The notes beneath the pieces were generated by a model that did not search any database, was not told the DNA's origin, and was given only the letters and a program-made list of their open reading frames with translations. 64,000 nt of DNA from Pogostemon cablin. Lineage: Eukaryota; Streptophyta; Magnoliopsida; Lamiales; Lamiaceae. How positions within the stretch are numbered: the stretch's first letter is position 1; each line of letters begins with the position of its first letter. Shown here piece by piece: positions 39,013 through 51,179 of the stretch. Location of the stretch: the NCBI GenBank assembly GCA_023678885.1, contig CM042993.1, positions 5,106,501 to 5,170,500 of the forward strand. Reading direction: 5' to 3'. The position numbers were made by a program, and so were the translations under genes.

Positions 39013-39453
39013 GTGTTTCAAAGATATATGGATCCGAATAAAAGTTTAACATCCGAGAATGACAGGACTATTAGCCCTGTTCCAAGTTGGAGCAGCCGGG
39101 ACTTCTGGCCCGTTAACTACAACGAGACAAGTAGTTCTATACAACAATATTATTGTGTGTTGTATAGACAATATGCAGAGAAAGAATACGAGAAAGCTGA
39201 TCGATTTTGGAAAAACCTGGATCGGTTTAAACTAGTTGAAGCCCGTGCTAACCACACCAAAGAGGAATCTCTGGAGGAACTACGCCAGATGGAGATAAGG
39301 TACTCGAAAGAGAAACCAAGAAACATTGTGGAAATCTGTAGCTTCACAGAGATCCATGAACGTATCCCCAAACAAGAACAATGGAGGAGACGATCAAACC
39401 AAGGTCCAAGAGAGATCTGCAAGCCCTATCATTTTGCATACTGGACAGAATGA
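39013..39453 (+). pseudogene. Pararetroviral first small ORF
   Basis: An open frame of 146 codons with charged, helix-prone sequence and several aromatic residues (RQYAEKEYEKADRFW). It is the first ORF after the primer site. It resembles the short ORF found at this place in other caulimovirids, but I cannot assign a function. Its last 73 bp overlap the next frame; the frame switch may be natural overlap or a mutation. Confidence 0.5.
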
Positions 39454-39731
39454 CAGAGTTGAAGGCAATTGAGGAAGATAACTCTAAGATGAATCAAGAT
39501 CTTAGAGAATTACAAAAGACGATGATATTCTTTGGAGAATATTGGCAGAGCATATCCAAGACAATGTTCGAGATCAGCCTTAAGATGGATAAGGTGGAGA
39601 AGTTACAAAACAAGCAACTCGACCTCATCATGACGCTGACAGAACAAGTAAAGTTCTTGAAAACCAAGGTGAGAGGAAGGCTAGGAGGAAGGTTGCCACC
39701 AACCTTCAGAATAGAACCCCTTTTACACTAA
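39381..39731 (+). pseudogene. Pararetroviral second small ORF, coiled-coil-like
   Basis: An open frame of 116 codons with heptad-like spacing of hydrophobic residues (MFEISLKMDKVEKLQNKQLD) and a basic C-terminus (KVRGRLGGR). Virion-associated or similar small proteins in this family often have such a plan. Function is inferred only from position and composition. Confidence 0.45.
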
Positions 39732-41226
39732 AAGGGGAAGATGACAGAGATCACAAGACCAAAGTCTGAAAGCGAGAAGATGATCGCCATCCTTCGAGGA
39801 GAATCCACATCTCCGGATGGAAAGAGCAAATCTTGAGGATCTACAAGATCTATATGAGTCCTTCCAATGACTATCAATTGTAGATCTAAAGATGAATGTT
39901 GGAGAATCATCAAATTCCCAACAACCGTTGCAGGCTCAGCAAGATCGGAGCCAAAATGAAGGAACCTCTGGATCACATGGAGTCCATGAGGCAAGACAAG
40001 AAGAGACATTCCAACAACTAGGAAATTTCAAAATGAAGGCAATAGGAATGTCAACATGAGCGAGCCGAGTTCGAGGACCTAATCCACATAACACCTCATA
40101 TGGTCGGTCTCATCTTGAACCAACACTCTCGACTTCAAAAATAGAGAAACCTTGATCGATGAATAGACAAATGCCATGAAGATCGCAGGAGGTGCACTAG
40201 AGCTGGATAAAGAAGGGTTCATAAGATTCCTAACTATAAGCCTGGAAGGATCAGTAAAGTGCACCTGGGAGGTACTCTCAGACGAAGTCAAGAAGGAGGC
40301 TATGGAAGGCAAAGATCTAGGCAACATTATTGATCGTATGGCCAGGATCTTCAAGATCCACTTCATCGGAGTAGGTTACTTCAAAGGAATGGAAGAAGAA
40401 AAGAAGAAAAAGTATAGGAATACCCTATACAGCCTAAAACTACTTGACATCTGTTATGTAGACGAGTACATCAAACTCTTTACAGAATATAGTTGGAAAT
40501 CAATGAACAAAGAAGAGGAGGTACTCCACCTATTCTTTGCAAAGATTCCAAGCCCATGGAGAGAAATGTTGATCAAAGAATATGAACCATGCGAGCTGGA
40601 TTCAATAGCAAGAAGGATGTCTTTCCTCAAAGCCAAGATTGCAGAGTGGTGTCATCAAGCATCACTATACAAGAACTACAAGAGACTAAGAGGAATCAAC
40701 AAAACAGTTTCCTTATGTTGTGGAAACAATGATCTTCCAACTATCATTGGAAGAAGTCCAAGAAAGCAGAAAATGATGAAGAAAAATCATCCTTACACAT
40801 AGAGAAGTGGAGGATGGAGGTCCAGAAGACCAAGATCCTTTTGGTCTAAACAAAAGGCCCGAAGCTATAAATCAGGGCAAAGGTCCGGACTATCCAGATA
40901 GAGTTTAAGAAGTCAAGCATCATCCTTAGGGTCAAACCAGAGGAGTACAGGAAGAACTCCCACGAGAAAGACATTCTGAAGAGCATCTACACGAGCCAAT
41001 GAAAGGTTTAAGGACTGTAACTGCTACACATGCGGAGCTAGAGGACATGCCCGGAGAACCAGAAAAGGGAGTACGAAAGTTCGAAACAACTCCAGAAATG
41101 GAGGAAGCTGTTTACTTCCAAGATTTAGTTCAGGTATATCAATATGAAGATATACCCTCAGACGAAAGCATCTATAAAGAAGAATTCCTCAGCCAAGACG
41201 AGTCTTCGGAAGATGAATCAGAGTGA
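39732..41226 (+). pseudogene. Pararetroviral coat-protein region, broken
   Basis: The N-terminal part (39732-40175) has several stops. From 40176 to 40802 an open frame carries the conserved caulimovirid coat core: GFIRFLTISLEGSVKCTW early, then an IPSPWREML segment and a basic stretch with KAKIAEWCHQ. A zinc-knuckle-like motif C-Y-T-C-G-A-R-G-H lies at about 41022-41048; its last cysteine is lost through a frameshift, and the acidic Ser/Glu-rich tail (to 41226) is in another frame. The coat protein would package the viral DNA. This copy could not make it intact. Confidence 0.8.
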
Positions 41227-42430
41227 AGAAGAAAGCTTCAGACAGGAGATGCAAGAAGATATGTTTGGATTCTTTTTCCAGACATCCATTTCTCATAAAG
41301 CCCTTATGAGAATCATGAAGGAGGATCCAAGGCTCAACCTATACAACGGATTCACCGTAGGAAGATTGGATAAATTCTTTCCAAGCTTCAAAAGAAGAAA
41401 GCACAATATCATATATAAGGTGACCGAAGGGAAAATTACCATCCCAATGGAGCTCACAGGAAATATGATGGAAATGCAACTGGTTCCTTATGAAGAAATC
41501 AGGAGGGAGCTTGGTAAGCTCTCGAAAGAAGTATCCAAGACCATGTCCTGGGTTCATATAGGAGCTATTCGAATCCTCATCAAAGCTACATTTAAAGACG
41601 GAATCGACACGCCAATCGATATTACCATCTTTGATAAGAGGATCAAGAATCCAAGAAAAGCATGCCTGGGAGGAATCTCAGGGAACTTGTATGCAGGCAA
41701 GGTGGCATCCTACATCTATCCAAAGATTGTCTATAATCTGGCCGATAGAGATTTTAGTAGAGCACTCACCCTTCATCAAGATTTCAAGAATAAAGACCCG
41801 ATGAAAGAAGGGAACCAACCCTACTCTATCACCTACAGTATCCCATATGCTCTATCCAACACTCATTATTCAGATTTATTCCAAATGAAGGAGTATATCG
41901 AGATACCAGAAGTATTTGAAAGGGTTGCATGTGCAACCAGGCCAGAGATCATGGAGTTACGGCCGGTTCAAGACATGGATTTGCGGATCAAGGATAAGCC
42001 GGTTTGGAGTAGACAAAACAGCCTCAGATTCGAGCAAAGAATGATTTCTTTCTAAGAAGATAGGATGATCAGCGAGAAATGGGGAAAGAAACCGATTGTG
42101 AAGGTAATCCAGGAACCGGGAAAGTTCACAACTAAATGTGAACTAAAATGCCCAGAAGGATGGAGAGGAGTCGAAGTAATATTTGATATCACTAAAAAGG
42201 AAAACTCTATTCCTTGTGATGTCTTTATTATCTTCAACAACCAACAACTGGGAGATACCAAGGACAGCTCAAATTAGGTGATCTTGAGCTAATAATCGAA
42301 GGAATTGCAGAAAGATTCCCAAAACAACTAGTGCTGGGATTGGAGTTTCTCGAGGATCACAAACCTTGGGAACGATTACAAGATGAAATGGAGTTCACGG
42401 TCAAGGAAAAAAGATATAAAGTCCAATAGA
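41144..42430 (+). pseudogene. Pararetroviral movement-protein region (30K type)
   Basis: An open frame of 303 codons ends at 42055. Its central part (about 41350-41880) fits the 30K movement superfamily: a LDKFFPSFKRR entry, the TPIDITIFDKRI segment with the conserved Asp, and GNLYAGKVASYIYPKIVYNL. Movement proteins form or widen plasmodesmal passages for spread between cells. The same frame continues after the stop (EDRMISEKWGKKP and on), then shifts near 42260 into a frame with LELIIEGIAERFPKQLV. The product was once longer, probably part of a polyprotein with the coat protein. Confidence 0.8.
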
Positions 42431-43105
42431 AAGGGCTTTTATACGCTCTGATCCACCCATGGCCACAAGTTCGTTCTCAATATATATCACTGTTGGGATG
42501 ATATATAAGAAGCATCGTGCAGAATATTTTGCGACCTACATTGATTCTGGAGCTGGCATCTGCACAGCAAAAGAATGAGTCTTTCCGAAAGACTCAGGTG
42601 AAGAATTGACAATGGTACTAGGAAAAGATTTCTCTCAAAGGGTACTAATCCTTAACAGAGGAATTAAGCAGACGGAAATCATGATCAGAAGTGCAGATCG
42701 TACCCCGTGGTACAAGATGAAAACTCCACCGATATATTTTCACGACACCGGAGCAGATATTATATTAGGAAATAATTTCCTACAGACATTCAAGCGTTTT
42801 ACCCAAGAAAATGCAACAAGGAGACTTATTTTCACAACCCTTTGTGAACATAAGATCATCGCATCAAGATTGCGTAATGCATTTCAAATAGAAATGCCAA
42901 TCAGATTTCGCAGCAAGAGTGGTGATGAAGGAAGACTTAGCCATTCGAAGATGAATGATCGAAGGAGATATGGTGAAGCAGTCCTTCAGATGAGAATCGA
43001 GACTAGAGGAGGATGGAAGATGGAGAAACTTAAGGAAAATACAATTCACCTTCTCAAAGCAAGCTTGGGAGAAAGCTTACAGAGAGACGTCACAATCGAA
43101 GAATA
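42430..43105 (+). pseudogene. Pararetroviral aspartic protease region
   Basis: The active-site motif Asp-Ser-Gly-Ala is at 42543-42554 (TYIDSGAGICTAKE). An in-frame TGA follows at about 42576, after which the frame reopens (42606-43106) with DTGADIILGNNFLQ, a second protease-family signature. The C-terminal part is basic. In the virus this enzyme cuts the polyprotein. The stop breaks this copy. Confidence 0.75.
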
Positions 43106-43129
43106 GACATCTTTGGAGGACGTTAAGAA

Positions 43130-44515
43130 GAAGATATAGAGGAACTTCAATGAAGACCCTCTAGCCTAGTGGGATAAAAACGAGCTCAAAGTCTCACTCA
43201 AAGTAAAAGAAAGAAAGGAGCATGAGTTCGTGAGATACACGCCTATCCTGATGAACTAAGAGGATCGAAAGAATATGCAGCTAATACTTAAGGAACATCT
43301 GGACCTTAAGTTGATATCACCAGGAGTATCTTCATACAGCAGTCCAGGATTTCTGGTTCGAAATCATGAAGAAGTCAAGCGGAGGAACCAGAGATTGGTG
43401 ATCAACTACAAAGGGATCAATAACATCTTGGAGTTCGATGGATACTACATACCAAGTAGTGAACGCTTGGTGAACTGTATCAAGAATGCCAAGGTATTCT
43501 CAAAGTTTGATTGCAAGTCTGGGTTCTACCAGATTATGATGGAAGAAGGAAGCAAAAAGTTCACAGCCTTCTCCACACCACAAGACCATTATATCTGGAA
43601 TGTCATGCCTATGGGCTTGGCGAACGCACCCCAGATATACCAGAGGAAGATGGATAATCTGTTCAAAGATTATTTCTCATTCATGTTCGTTTATGTGGAT
43701 GACATCCTCATAGCTTCAAAGAACATGAAGGAGCATTTAGCACATCTGGAAATATTTTCAAAAGTATGTCACAAAAAGGGATTAGTGCTTTCTCAAAAGA
43801 AAACAGTAATAGCAACAAGGCAGATCGAGTTTCTTGGAGTTGAAATCGATGAATCTGGAATTATTCTACAACCACACATTGTAGAAAAGGTTCAAGGATT
43901 TTCCAAAGATTTCAAGGACAAGAAGCAACTCCAAAACTTCTTAGGAGTTGTCAACTTTGCTGGAATGTTCATCAATAATCTGGCACAATACAGGAAGGTG
44001 TTCAGTCCTCTGTTGAAAAAAGATGTTGAATTCAAATGGGAGGAATCACACCGAGAGATGGTTAAGCAGCTAAAGGAGGTTTGCAAGAAGCTCTCCAAGT
44101 TAGGTATACCGAATGACGAGGATAAACTGGTACTCTACACCGACGCCAGTGACCATTGGTGGGCAGCGGTTCTAATTAAGTCCACACTTGAAGGAGAAGT
44201 GTCGTGCAGATACTGTAGCGGACTCTTTGTAGAAAATGAAGTAAAGAGGTAGCACATCAATAAAAATGAGTTCTTTGCGGTTCGGAAGGCGTTCAAGAAA
44301 TGACCGCTATTTCTTCTCGCGAAGAAATTCATCCTTAAAATTGATAACACAAGCGTCAAAGCCTTTTTGAAAAATAAAAGTGAATCTAAACCAGAAAAGG
44401 CTAGACTATTAAGATGGCAAGCAGAATGCCAATATTATGATTTTAATATTGTCATTATTAAATCTGTTGATAATATTTTGGCAGATTTCCTGACGAGAGA
44501 TGGAAGGACCTAAGA
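43130..44515 (+). pseudogene. Pararetroviral reverse transcriptase and RNase H, broken
   Basis: Viral RT sequence begins before the first usable ATG, with in-frame stops at about 43169 and 43257. It is then open from 43275 to 44252. Motifs seen are LVINYKGINN, FSKFDCKSGFYQI, the catalytic YVDD box (43692-43703), and LGVEIDESG. RNase H starts at LYTDASDH (about 44131) and is cut by stops at 44250 and about 44301, ending near DNILADFLTRDG. RT/RNase H would copy the pregenomic RNA into DNA. The catalytic box is kept but the chain is interrupted four times. Confidence 0.9.
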
Positions 44516-45640
44516 TAGACTTCTGACTGTTTCAAGGCACCTGATGGACAACCTGGAGTTGCTCCAAAGGGAATTCGAGAATCTAGCACTCAATACAACG
44601 CGTGCTGGAAAATTACAAGAAAGTGATCGGACCAAAATGTCTAATTGCATACGAGTTTGTATTCGCAATAATGCGAGTCTCTTTGAGTCCTTAAGAGAGC
44701 CACTCCTCCGGACTGTTGATGGCAATAGCAATCGACAAAAGGAGAGTAGTCGAGAACGGGGCTCTAAACTCGGAGCAAGGAATTTAAGTACCCTTAGCAC
44801 AAGTCCTAGTCTGGAACCTCCAAAAGAGGAACCTGTCCAAGGAAAAATCAAAGACCTGGAGTCATATCTAGAGTCGATGAGTCAACCCAGCACCTCTGGG
44901 GTCAAAGAGGGAGAGATCAACCTTAAGCCTATGACGGGCACTGCTAAGGTTGGCATTAACTTAGCTGATTTCTCTTATTGACAGGAATACCAGGCTAGCT
45001 GGGAGAAATTGAACACCAGACAAGGAATCCAACCGGAGAAATGCCGGGTGGATATATCGGGGGAATATCCCCGAGTTTGGATGCGAGAGGGCTCAAATCC
45101 AATGGATGTGAAACAGTGGTATGACTTTGGGGCACTAGCCTAGATCTATACTGTTGCACCAGGTTTCCCAGAACTTGCAAAACTTCCAGATTGGCTCGGA
45201 GAGAAGGTTTTCAAGGCATGAAAAAATAACTCGACTCTATCCAGAGGCGGTGTATTGGAGCTGTACTTCACCAGTGCGGCCCCAGAACCAGTCGGGAAGG
45301 GCAACCACGAGGCCTTCCATTTCATTAAGCTAAGAAGACCCGATGTCTCAGCATCAAATAAGATTAAAGAGTCTTCTGGAAAGGAACCAGTCTTGGTTTC
45401 TACATTTTCTGAAGAATAGATCTCTACGCGAAGAGCGAGGGGTTTGTATGCCTGCATCAAAGCCATGGTGGAGGTGAAGTTCTCATTCAAGTTCGAGCAT
45501 AAGTCTTTGAATGGGTTTTTCCTGTTGAATACTTTAACAGGGAAGAAGACAGTGTTTGCGGAGAAGGCGTTCCAAGAAAAATAAGAACTTCTCTAGAAAA
45601 ATAAGATTCCGATGAGTAAACAAACTCATCGGAGATATTG
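44516..45640 (+). pseudogene. Transactivator/inclusion-body-like region, broken
   Basis: An open frame at 44544-44981 (145 codons) is Ser/Arg-rich with low complexity. After a TGA the same frame continues to about 45590 with four more stops. The later part (KQWYDFGALA, APGFPELAKLPDW, KGNHEAFHFIKL) is compatible with the conserved core of caulimovirid transactivators, which allow translation of several ORFs from one RNA. Assignment rests on position after RNase H and weak motif likeness. Confidence 0.55.
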
Positions 45641-45981
45641 TAACATAGCCCATTTCGGGCAGTGGACAAACAAGGTATGTTCGAGCTGTTCCACCCAAAT
45701 AGAGCCAGAGTTTGGAAAAGGAATAAGGCTATGCATAGGGATGATCAGAACTGCTGATCCACCCCCAAAGGAGATACGTGGAAAGAAAATGGTAAAATCT
45801 CTTCGGAATACTCAGGAGCCGGGATAATCATCAGGCACTAAAGAGGACAAATGACTCCTCAAAAAAGCAAGAGCCAGGTGATCTTTCCGAAAGGGTAAGA
45901 GACATGTGACTGACAGGGAGGATGACCTACAAAGGGGAATCCAATAAAGAAACCAGCCAGCTGTTGGCATCCAACAAAAAG

Positions 45982-46165
45982 TGACGCAAGCAGTGACGTC
46001 ACAAAAAAGAATCCAATAAAGGAGAGGGACCAGCCAACTTCTAAAGTTGGGATCCAATGTAGATGACGTAAGTGCTGACGCAAGAACAATGACGTAAGCA
46101 GTGATGTCACAAAAGATTTGGAGGCTTTGAAATCTGAATTTCAAATCCGAAAGCCTCTATAAATA
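45982..46165 (+). promoter_or_regulatory. 35S-like pregenomic RNA promoter with three as-1-type elements
   Basis: Three pairs of TGACG-type words occur, each with a 7-bp spacer as in the as-1 element bound by TGA bZIP factors: 45982-45998, 46064-46080 and 46090-46106 (second word TGATG). CCAAT words lie at 46012 and 46053. The TATA box TATAAATA is at 46158-46165. The order and spacing match a caulimovirid full-length-RNA promoter, normally constitutive with salicylate and auxin response through as-1. All core motifs look intact. Confidence 0.85.
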
Positions 46166-46321
46166 GGTGCGTTGAGGAAGCAGAAGGCATCAACCATCAC
46201 CCTCTGTTTTCTCTTTCTAAAAATAAATATTCCTTTCTTTTCTTTGTATGAGTGTTCTGAGTGTAGCTACAATAGGTAGCTAAAGGAGTTATCTCCTCTT
46301 ATTCTGTGAGGATGTGTGTGT

Positions 46322-46343
46322 AATAAATTCTCCATTCAATAAA
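46322..46343 (+). terminator. Pararetroviral polyadenylation signals
   Basis: AATAAA occurs at 46322-46327 and again at 46338-46343 within CAATAAATAAATAATC, 160-180 bp downstream of the TATA box, where caulimovirids end their terminally redundant RNA. Confidence 0.65.
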
Positions 46344-46557
46344 TAAATAATCTTGGGCTTCTGCCCGCATATAGCCTTCCATTTTTTCTGTAACTTTGAT
46401 CTCCATACTTTCCGACGAAGAACAGTAGCAACACCTTGTACACCCGGTGTAGGAAACAAACTAGGGTTGTGCTGAGGTCCGCTGAAGGAACGGGATTGAA
46501 CCATCACACTGCGGGACGAGTGGTTGGCTGTGAAGAGCAGCTGTAAAACCTCCTGGA

Positions 46558-47946
46558 TGTTGGCATTCGATCGTTTGGTTAACGTGACCCGTTAGGGTTC
46601 CATGTATTTCTAACAAGCAGCGGAAGCAAGTAAACATGAAACGCATTACCTTTCACCAAGGGTTGATGTAGAGGTTGAATTCTCGCTGGCAGACTGCGCA
46701 GTCCCACGAGAATAGCCATAAGTTCCTCTTCTGATGTCAGAATTGAGTGGTCTTTGCGCTCAGACGATCCTCTCTTCGACGGCTTTCCGTCAGTATATAA
46801 TACATCAAAATCGGAGTACTGTACGATTTTGTATGAATTTTGTAACATGACGAACTGCAGCAGCAAACGACCTTCCGGTCTTCTGTTGTATGTCCCAAGT
46901 CCGATCTCGACGTCGTGTGGGCGACGATCTATGAGACCTACTCAATCTGCTATCAACCCTAATCACACGTGAATAATGAATTAGATTAGGGTTCCAGATA
47001 AGCTGAGGTGACTTATATACATGGGCTACAGCAGGGACCAGGAGGAGAAATTGGGTTGGGCCTCCATTGGGCTTAAGTATCCAAGCTTAGCCCAAAGCTT
47101 ATACTTAAATCCAATAATAATAATATATTCCACTAAAATATTATTACTGCACTACCGTACCAATCCCAAAATTACGTTTTGGGCTCCTTCTTATTATGAG
47201 CCCGTTAGTCTCCCCATGTTTAAGATATACAATGTCCATTAATTAATTTAAGTTACTGACAACTCAATTAATTAATATCTCATCCAAGAGTAGTACCACT
47301 CAACCTCATTATCATGCCGGAATAAATTCCACCTGCAGGGTTTACATGATAATCCTTATGAGCTCCTCAAGGGGACATCATCAACCTATGACGGACACGG
47401 ATTCCTTCTACAATCAACAGCACACCATAGATACAGCACTATTTCCCAACTCACCGAGTTTATTGATTTAATTGCATCTAAATCTCACCCATTGATGAAT
47501 CAAAGAAATATATACTGCCCTACGTGTCGAGGTTATTGTATAGGGATTAAGAGCACGAACATCCATAATAACAGAGATCAAGTTCTTCTATAAGTCAGTA
47601 TAAGTTGAACGATCTCAGGTGGTCCTGCTCAATACACATAAGTGCACTAGAGTGATTCTATAGCCAAGACAAGCTAATACCAAACCACACTACAACCATC
47701 CCGATAGAGAGTCCCCGTCTATCTCGGTTGTGAGCATCTGTTTATACTTTATAAGAAAACCGATAATATGATCTTCCGCGTGTTGTCGCACAACATATTA
47801 TCTACAGTATAAAATAAGTGGACTATTGCATCATGCATATAAATAAATTATAAGACGCAATCATTTGATCATATGATTCTCATTTCAAATTAATTGTTTA
47901 AACATTGTTCATACAAAAACCTAGACTTTTAGTATACAATCCAACA
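46558..47946 (-). repeat. 3' LTR of the copia element
   Basis: It runs TGTTGGCATTCGATCG to TAGTATACAATCCAACA, with 5-bp inverted ends TGTTG/CAACA. It is the same length as the partner. Confidence 0.95.
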
Positions 47947-47961
47947 ATCTCCCACTTATAC
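47947..47961 (-). promoter_or_regulatory. Polypurine tract of the copia element
   Basis: The minus strand reads GTATAAGTGGGAGAT directly before the LTR start TGTTGG, as expected for plus-strand priming. Confidence 0.75.
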
Positions 47962-48089
47962 TAAAAGGCTATGCTGTCATGTCTTCTACCATACATCTGA
48001 TTTCCACTCCCACTACTCGACCATCAAAAGCTCTCGCCTTAAGGTCCTTGTTAATGGATTTACTAGGTTATCATCCGATGCAATCTAGG

Positions 48090-49460
48090 TGACAACAACA
48101 TTCCCCTCATCATACGATTTCTCGTAACAGGTGGTACTCGCGCTCCATGTGTTTAATTGCCTTATGGACTTGTGATTCCTTCAAGTTTGCAACTGCACCA
48201 ATATCATCAATATAAATTTTGATATCCTTGGGCAAACTTAGAAACACTACAAAGTCCATCATGAAGTTTCTAGAGTCATACAGATACATTGGTTGCCTCA
48301 TAGGCTCCAATTTATCATCTTTCCATATGGAGTCCGAAGTCTGAAATATATTTCTATATAACACTCCTCCACATTATGACTCAACTTCCTAAAATTAAAC
48401 ACATAACCTTGAGGTGGATTTACTGCCGTCCAATCTGACTAAAAAATCTGAATCTACGTAATCCACAAGAAGCAGTGAATCTGCCCAGTAAGCTTACATA
48501 TAATTTCCAGTCCTTCTCAGGCACTTCATATATGTCTTACCACAGTTCATCATTCTTGTTCCGGGTTACGTTGATACCCACTGTTCATGCGTTTAGCAAA
48601 ACAGATATCCAATCTCGTGCATAGCATTCCTTAGATCAAGCTTCCTTATTCGCCGAAGCATAAGGAACTGCTTTCATCTCCTTTATCTTCTTTTGTGTCT
48701 CAAGACACATTTCCTTAGATAAAGTAACATGCTAAAACAAGTAGGGATCGTATTATTTCATGAAGCTTGAGATAAGCATAACATCCATTTCTTGTGATCC
48801 GTATTACCGTGATCAAAAGGATATTTTTGCTCCTCTTAAGTCCTTCATCTTATACCGCTTTATTAACCATACCCCATACGCCCGATAATACTCTTTCATT
48901 GTCTCCAATGAGCAAGATAATATCTATGTATAGTACAAGTAATATCACCACGTTTCCATCACTCTTTTCAATACACAAGACACATCCGCGCATTGAATAA
49001 ATCCATATCTTTGGATTTCCTCATCAAAACGGATGCATCATGATCTTGAAGCTTGCTTTAGTCCATCGATGGACAATTTTAAGCTTCCTATCACAATGCT
49101 CTTAGCCCTTTGCAATGAATCACTCTGGTTGCTTCACATAGATGTTTTCCTCAAGACTTCCAATTAGGAAAGTTGTCTTGACATCTATTTGCTATCCCTC
49201 ATATTCCATATGAGTAGCAACATATAAAAGAATCCGGATCAATATAGGCACAGCTACTGGCGAACAGGTTTTCTCATAATCGAACCCTTTCTTTCTGAGT
49301 ATACCTTTTCCCAACAAGCTTTACTTCCAAGGTTTTCACCTTACCGTATGATCCTCTTTTATTTTGTATGACCACTTCCAATGGTTTTCACACCATCCGT
49401 GGTTCTACAATCATCCAGATCTTATTTAGAATCTATTGATTCTATTTCAACATTTATTGC
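48090..49460 (-). pseudogene. Degenerate copia reverse transcriptase/RNase H
   Basis: Read on the minus strand, scattered pieces match copia RT/RNase H in order. Near 49400-49250 are KWSYK-like and EGFDYEKTCSPVAVP pieces; near 49190-49110 is DVKTTFLIGSLEENIYVKQP; near 48300-48110 are YIDDIGAVANLKESQVHKAI and KHMEREYHLLREIV. Frameshifts and stops separate them. The last piece is the typical RNase H end, with the polypurine tract about 150 bp further on. Confidence 0.8.
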
Positions 49461-49479
49461 ATTTTGTTAAGATATCGCA

Positions 49480-49970
49480 TTTCTATCTTGTAGTTCTTCG
49501 TCGTATCTGTGGGTCCATTCCATGTTTACTAGGGACCAAGCCTCACGACTTTCCCAAAACATATATCTATCAGGTTTTAGAACAACCTTCCCACTACGAG
49601 AAGACACTACACGCAATTGTGTATCAGATGTGACACGCGTCGCAGTTTACCTTGTGGTATATCCTCTTGTACACTTGGTACTAATACTTTGTGTTTTCCT
49701 CTCACTTCCTTTAGAACAACTTATACATGGGTATTTGATTTATTACATAGTTCTTTTTCCAAAAATCTAGTGTTTATGTTAACAATCACTCTTCGATCTT
49801 GTAGACTAAATAAATCATCCTTCATTTTTCTAGGATATCCCACAAACAGAAAAACATTCTTACGAATTACGGTTCCTACGGCATATCCATAAAATGAATT
49901 TAGTAATTCCAAATAATTCATCATCTATCTAATCACTACCATAAGAGTGCTATTCCTTCTATTCGTCACA
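49480..49970 (-). pseudogene. Degenerate copia integrase C-terminal region
   Basis: Minus-strand pieces RRNSTLMVVIR (about 49960), YGYAVGTVIRKNVFLFVGYP (about 49880) and RRVIVNINTRFLEKE (about 49790), then RSGKVVLKPDRYMFW-like sequence (about 49590), follow the order of the copia integrase tail and its linker to RT. There are several stops. Confidence 0.65.
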
Positions 49971-51150
49971 CCATTAAGGTGGAAAATTCATTTCCGAAGG
50001 TACCTTTCTCTTACTAGATTAGAAGACTCATTATTAATTACTATTTGTCGCATCCAGGGGATAAACATGATTTAAGAGTATACAAATTGTTCACCAACGT
50101 ACCATAACAGATTACAACTCTATCCTTCATTATAATGACCATGTCATTTAAATGAAATGGAGTATCCATCTATTAATGCATAGAAACCGAAATCAAATTA
50201 TTTCTATGAAAACGTACGTAAAGACAATTTCATAAAATCAAACGTTTATTCATATCGTAAGATAAATAAACAACTCCCACTGCAACAGCCACTACTCTCG
50301 TAGTATTATCCATGTATAAAATAATCTTACCCTTACTTAGTAATAAACATTTAGTGATTCCGGTATCTACACAATGTATCAGTAGATGCCATCACTAATC
50401 ATGTTTAAACAACTAGTGAATAAGATATAAACCTTGTTCATATTATGATGAAAATGGCTTTCCTTTGCCACATGTTTTGTTAGAAGTTTCCCACCATATA
50501 CATCCTCTTGTAATTCAGGTGAAACTTGCTCAAAACTCCTAGGCAAATGATGGAGAGTAAATTGATCTAGGTTTCCCCTTCAATTTCTACTTCAAGCTTT
50601 TCAATTCATTCATCAAGTCAACCATGACTTCTTGCCTTTTAACCTCACTCAAGTATCCGAAGAGTTTCATGAGACCATCATATTTTTATGAACCTCTCAC
50701 CTCTCCACTAGAGACTTTAATAGGCATCATGAACATCCTTAAGGAAGAACACATTTTTATTTTCTTAAGCAGTAAAATCAAAACCAAGATTCTTTTCTAA
50801 TCATCTAATTTTGGACCAGTAAATATAATTTCTTTTAGTTAACAATAAGCGAGATAAAACCATTTGAAATTACAGAGAATCATAAATAAATATACCGATC
50901 AAATCTTCGAATTTTATCCTTTTATATTAATTCCCTCAAAATAATATAAAAATAAAATTCACCGACATCTCAAGCACCGTGAGTCTGCAAGCCACGTTAG
51001 TGTGGACGTTTACAAACCCAAACATTTACAAGAGAAGGTTATACCCATTAATTTCATTTGTCAACCTAACCTCATGACAAAATAATTAATAGTCGGTTCC
51101 TCTTTAGCCATGCAAATAAAAGCAGTGACTCCGTTGGGGAGGATACTAAT
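49971..51150 (-). pseudogene. Degenerate copia interior, gag side
   Basis: No open frame survives. A segment at about 50480-50680 (minus) weakly resembles copia gag (LEQVSPELQED-like texture and a Lys-rich helix). The rest is unrecognisable, although gag, protease and the integrase core should map here. Confidence 0.4.
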
Positions 51151-51179
51151 TATTTACACCTAAGTGTACACCATTATTT

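Larger units (their letters stand above)
38937..46557 (+). mobile_element. Endogenous pararetrovirus (Caulimoviridae), degraded, main part
   Basis: The segment runs from a tRNA-Met primer site through capsid, movement, protease, reverse transcriptase/RNase H and transactivator-like regions to a 35S-like promoter and polyadenylation signals. The order coat protein, movement protein, protease, RT/RNase H, transactivator-like resembles cavemoviruses/solendoviruses rather than badnaviruses. There is no integrase and no LTR, as expected for this family. Several stops and frameshifts break the coding regions, so it is an inactive integrated copy. The right edge continues beyond the copia insertion (54935 onward). 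Left and right ends near the primer-site gap suggest integration of a roughly genome-length linear form. Confidence 0.88.

Noticed and set aside
38937..46165. Reading the viral block as a Ty3/gypsy element
   Set aside because: No integrase and no LTRs flank it. A 30K movement protein, a 35S-like promoter and a primer site at the block edge fit a pararetrovirus.
46579..46866. 95-codon frame present in both copia LTRs (also 53562-53849)
   Set aside because: It is duplicated only because the LTRs are. It shows no domain, and LTR sequence of this type is not coding.
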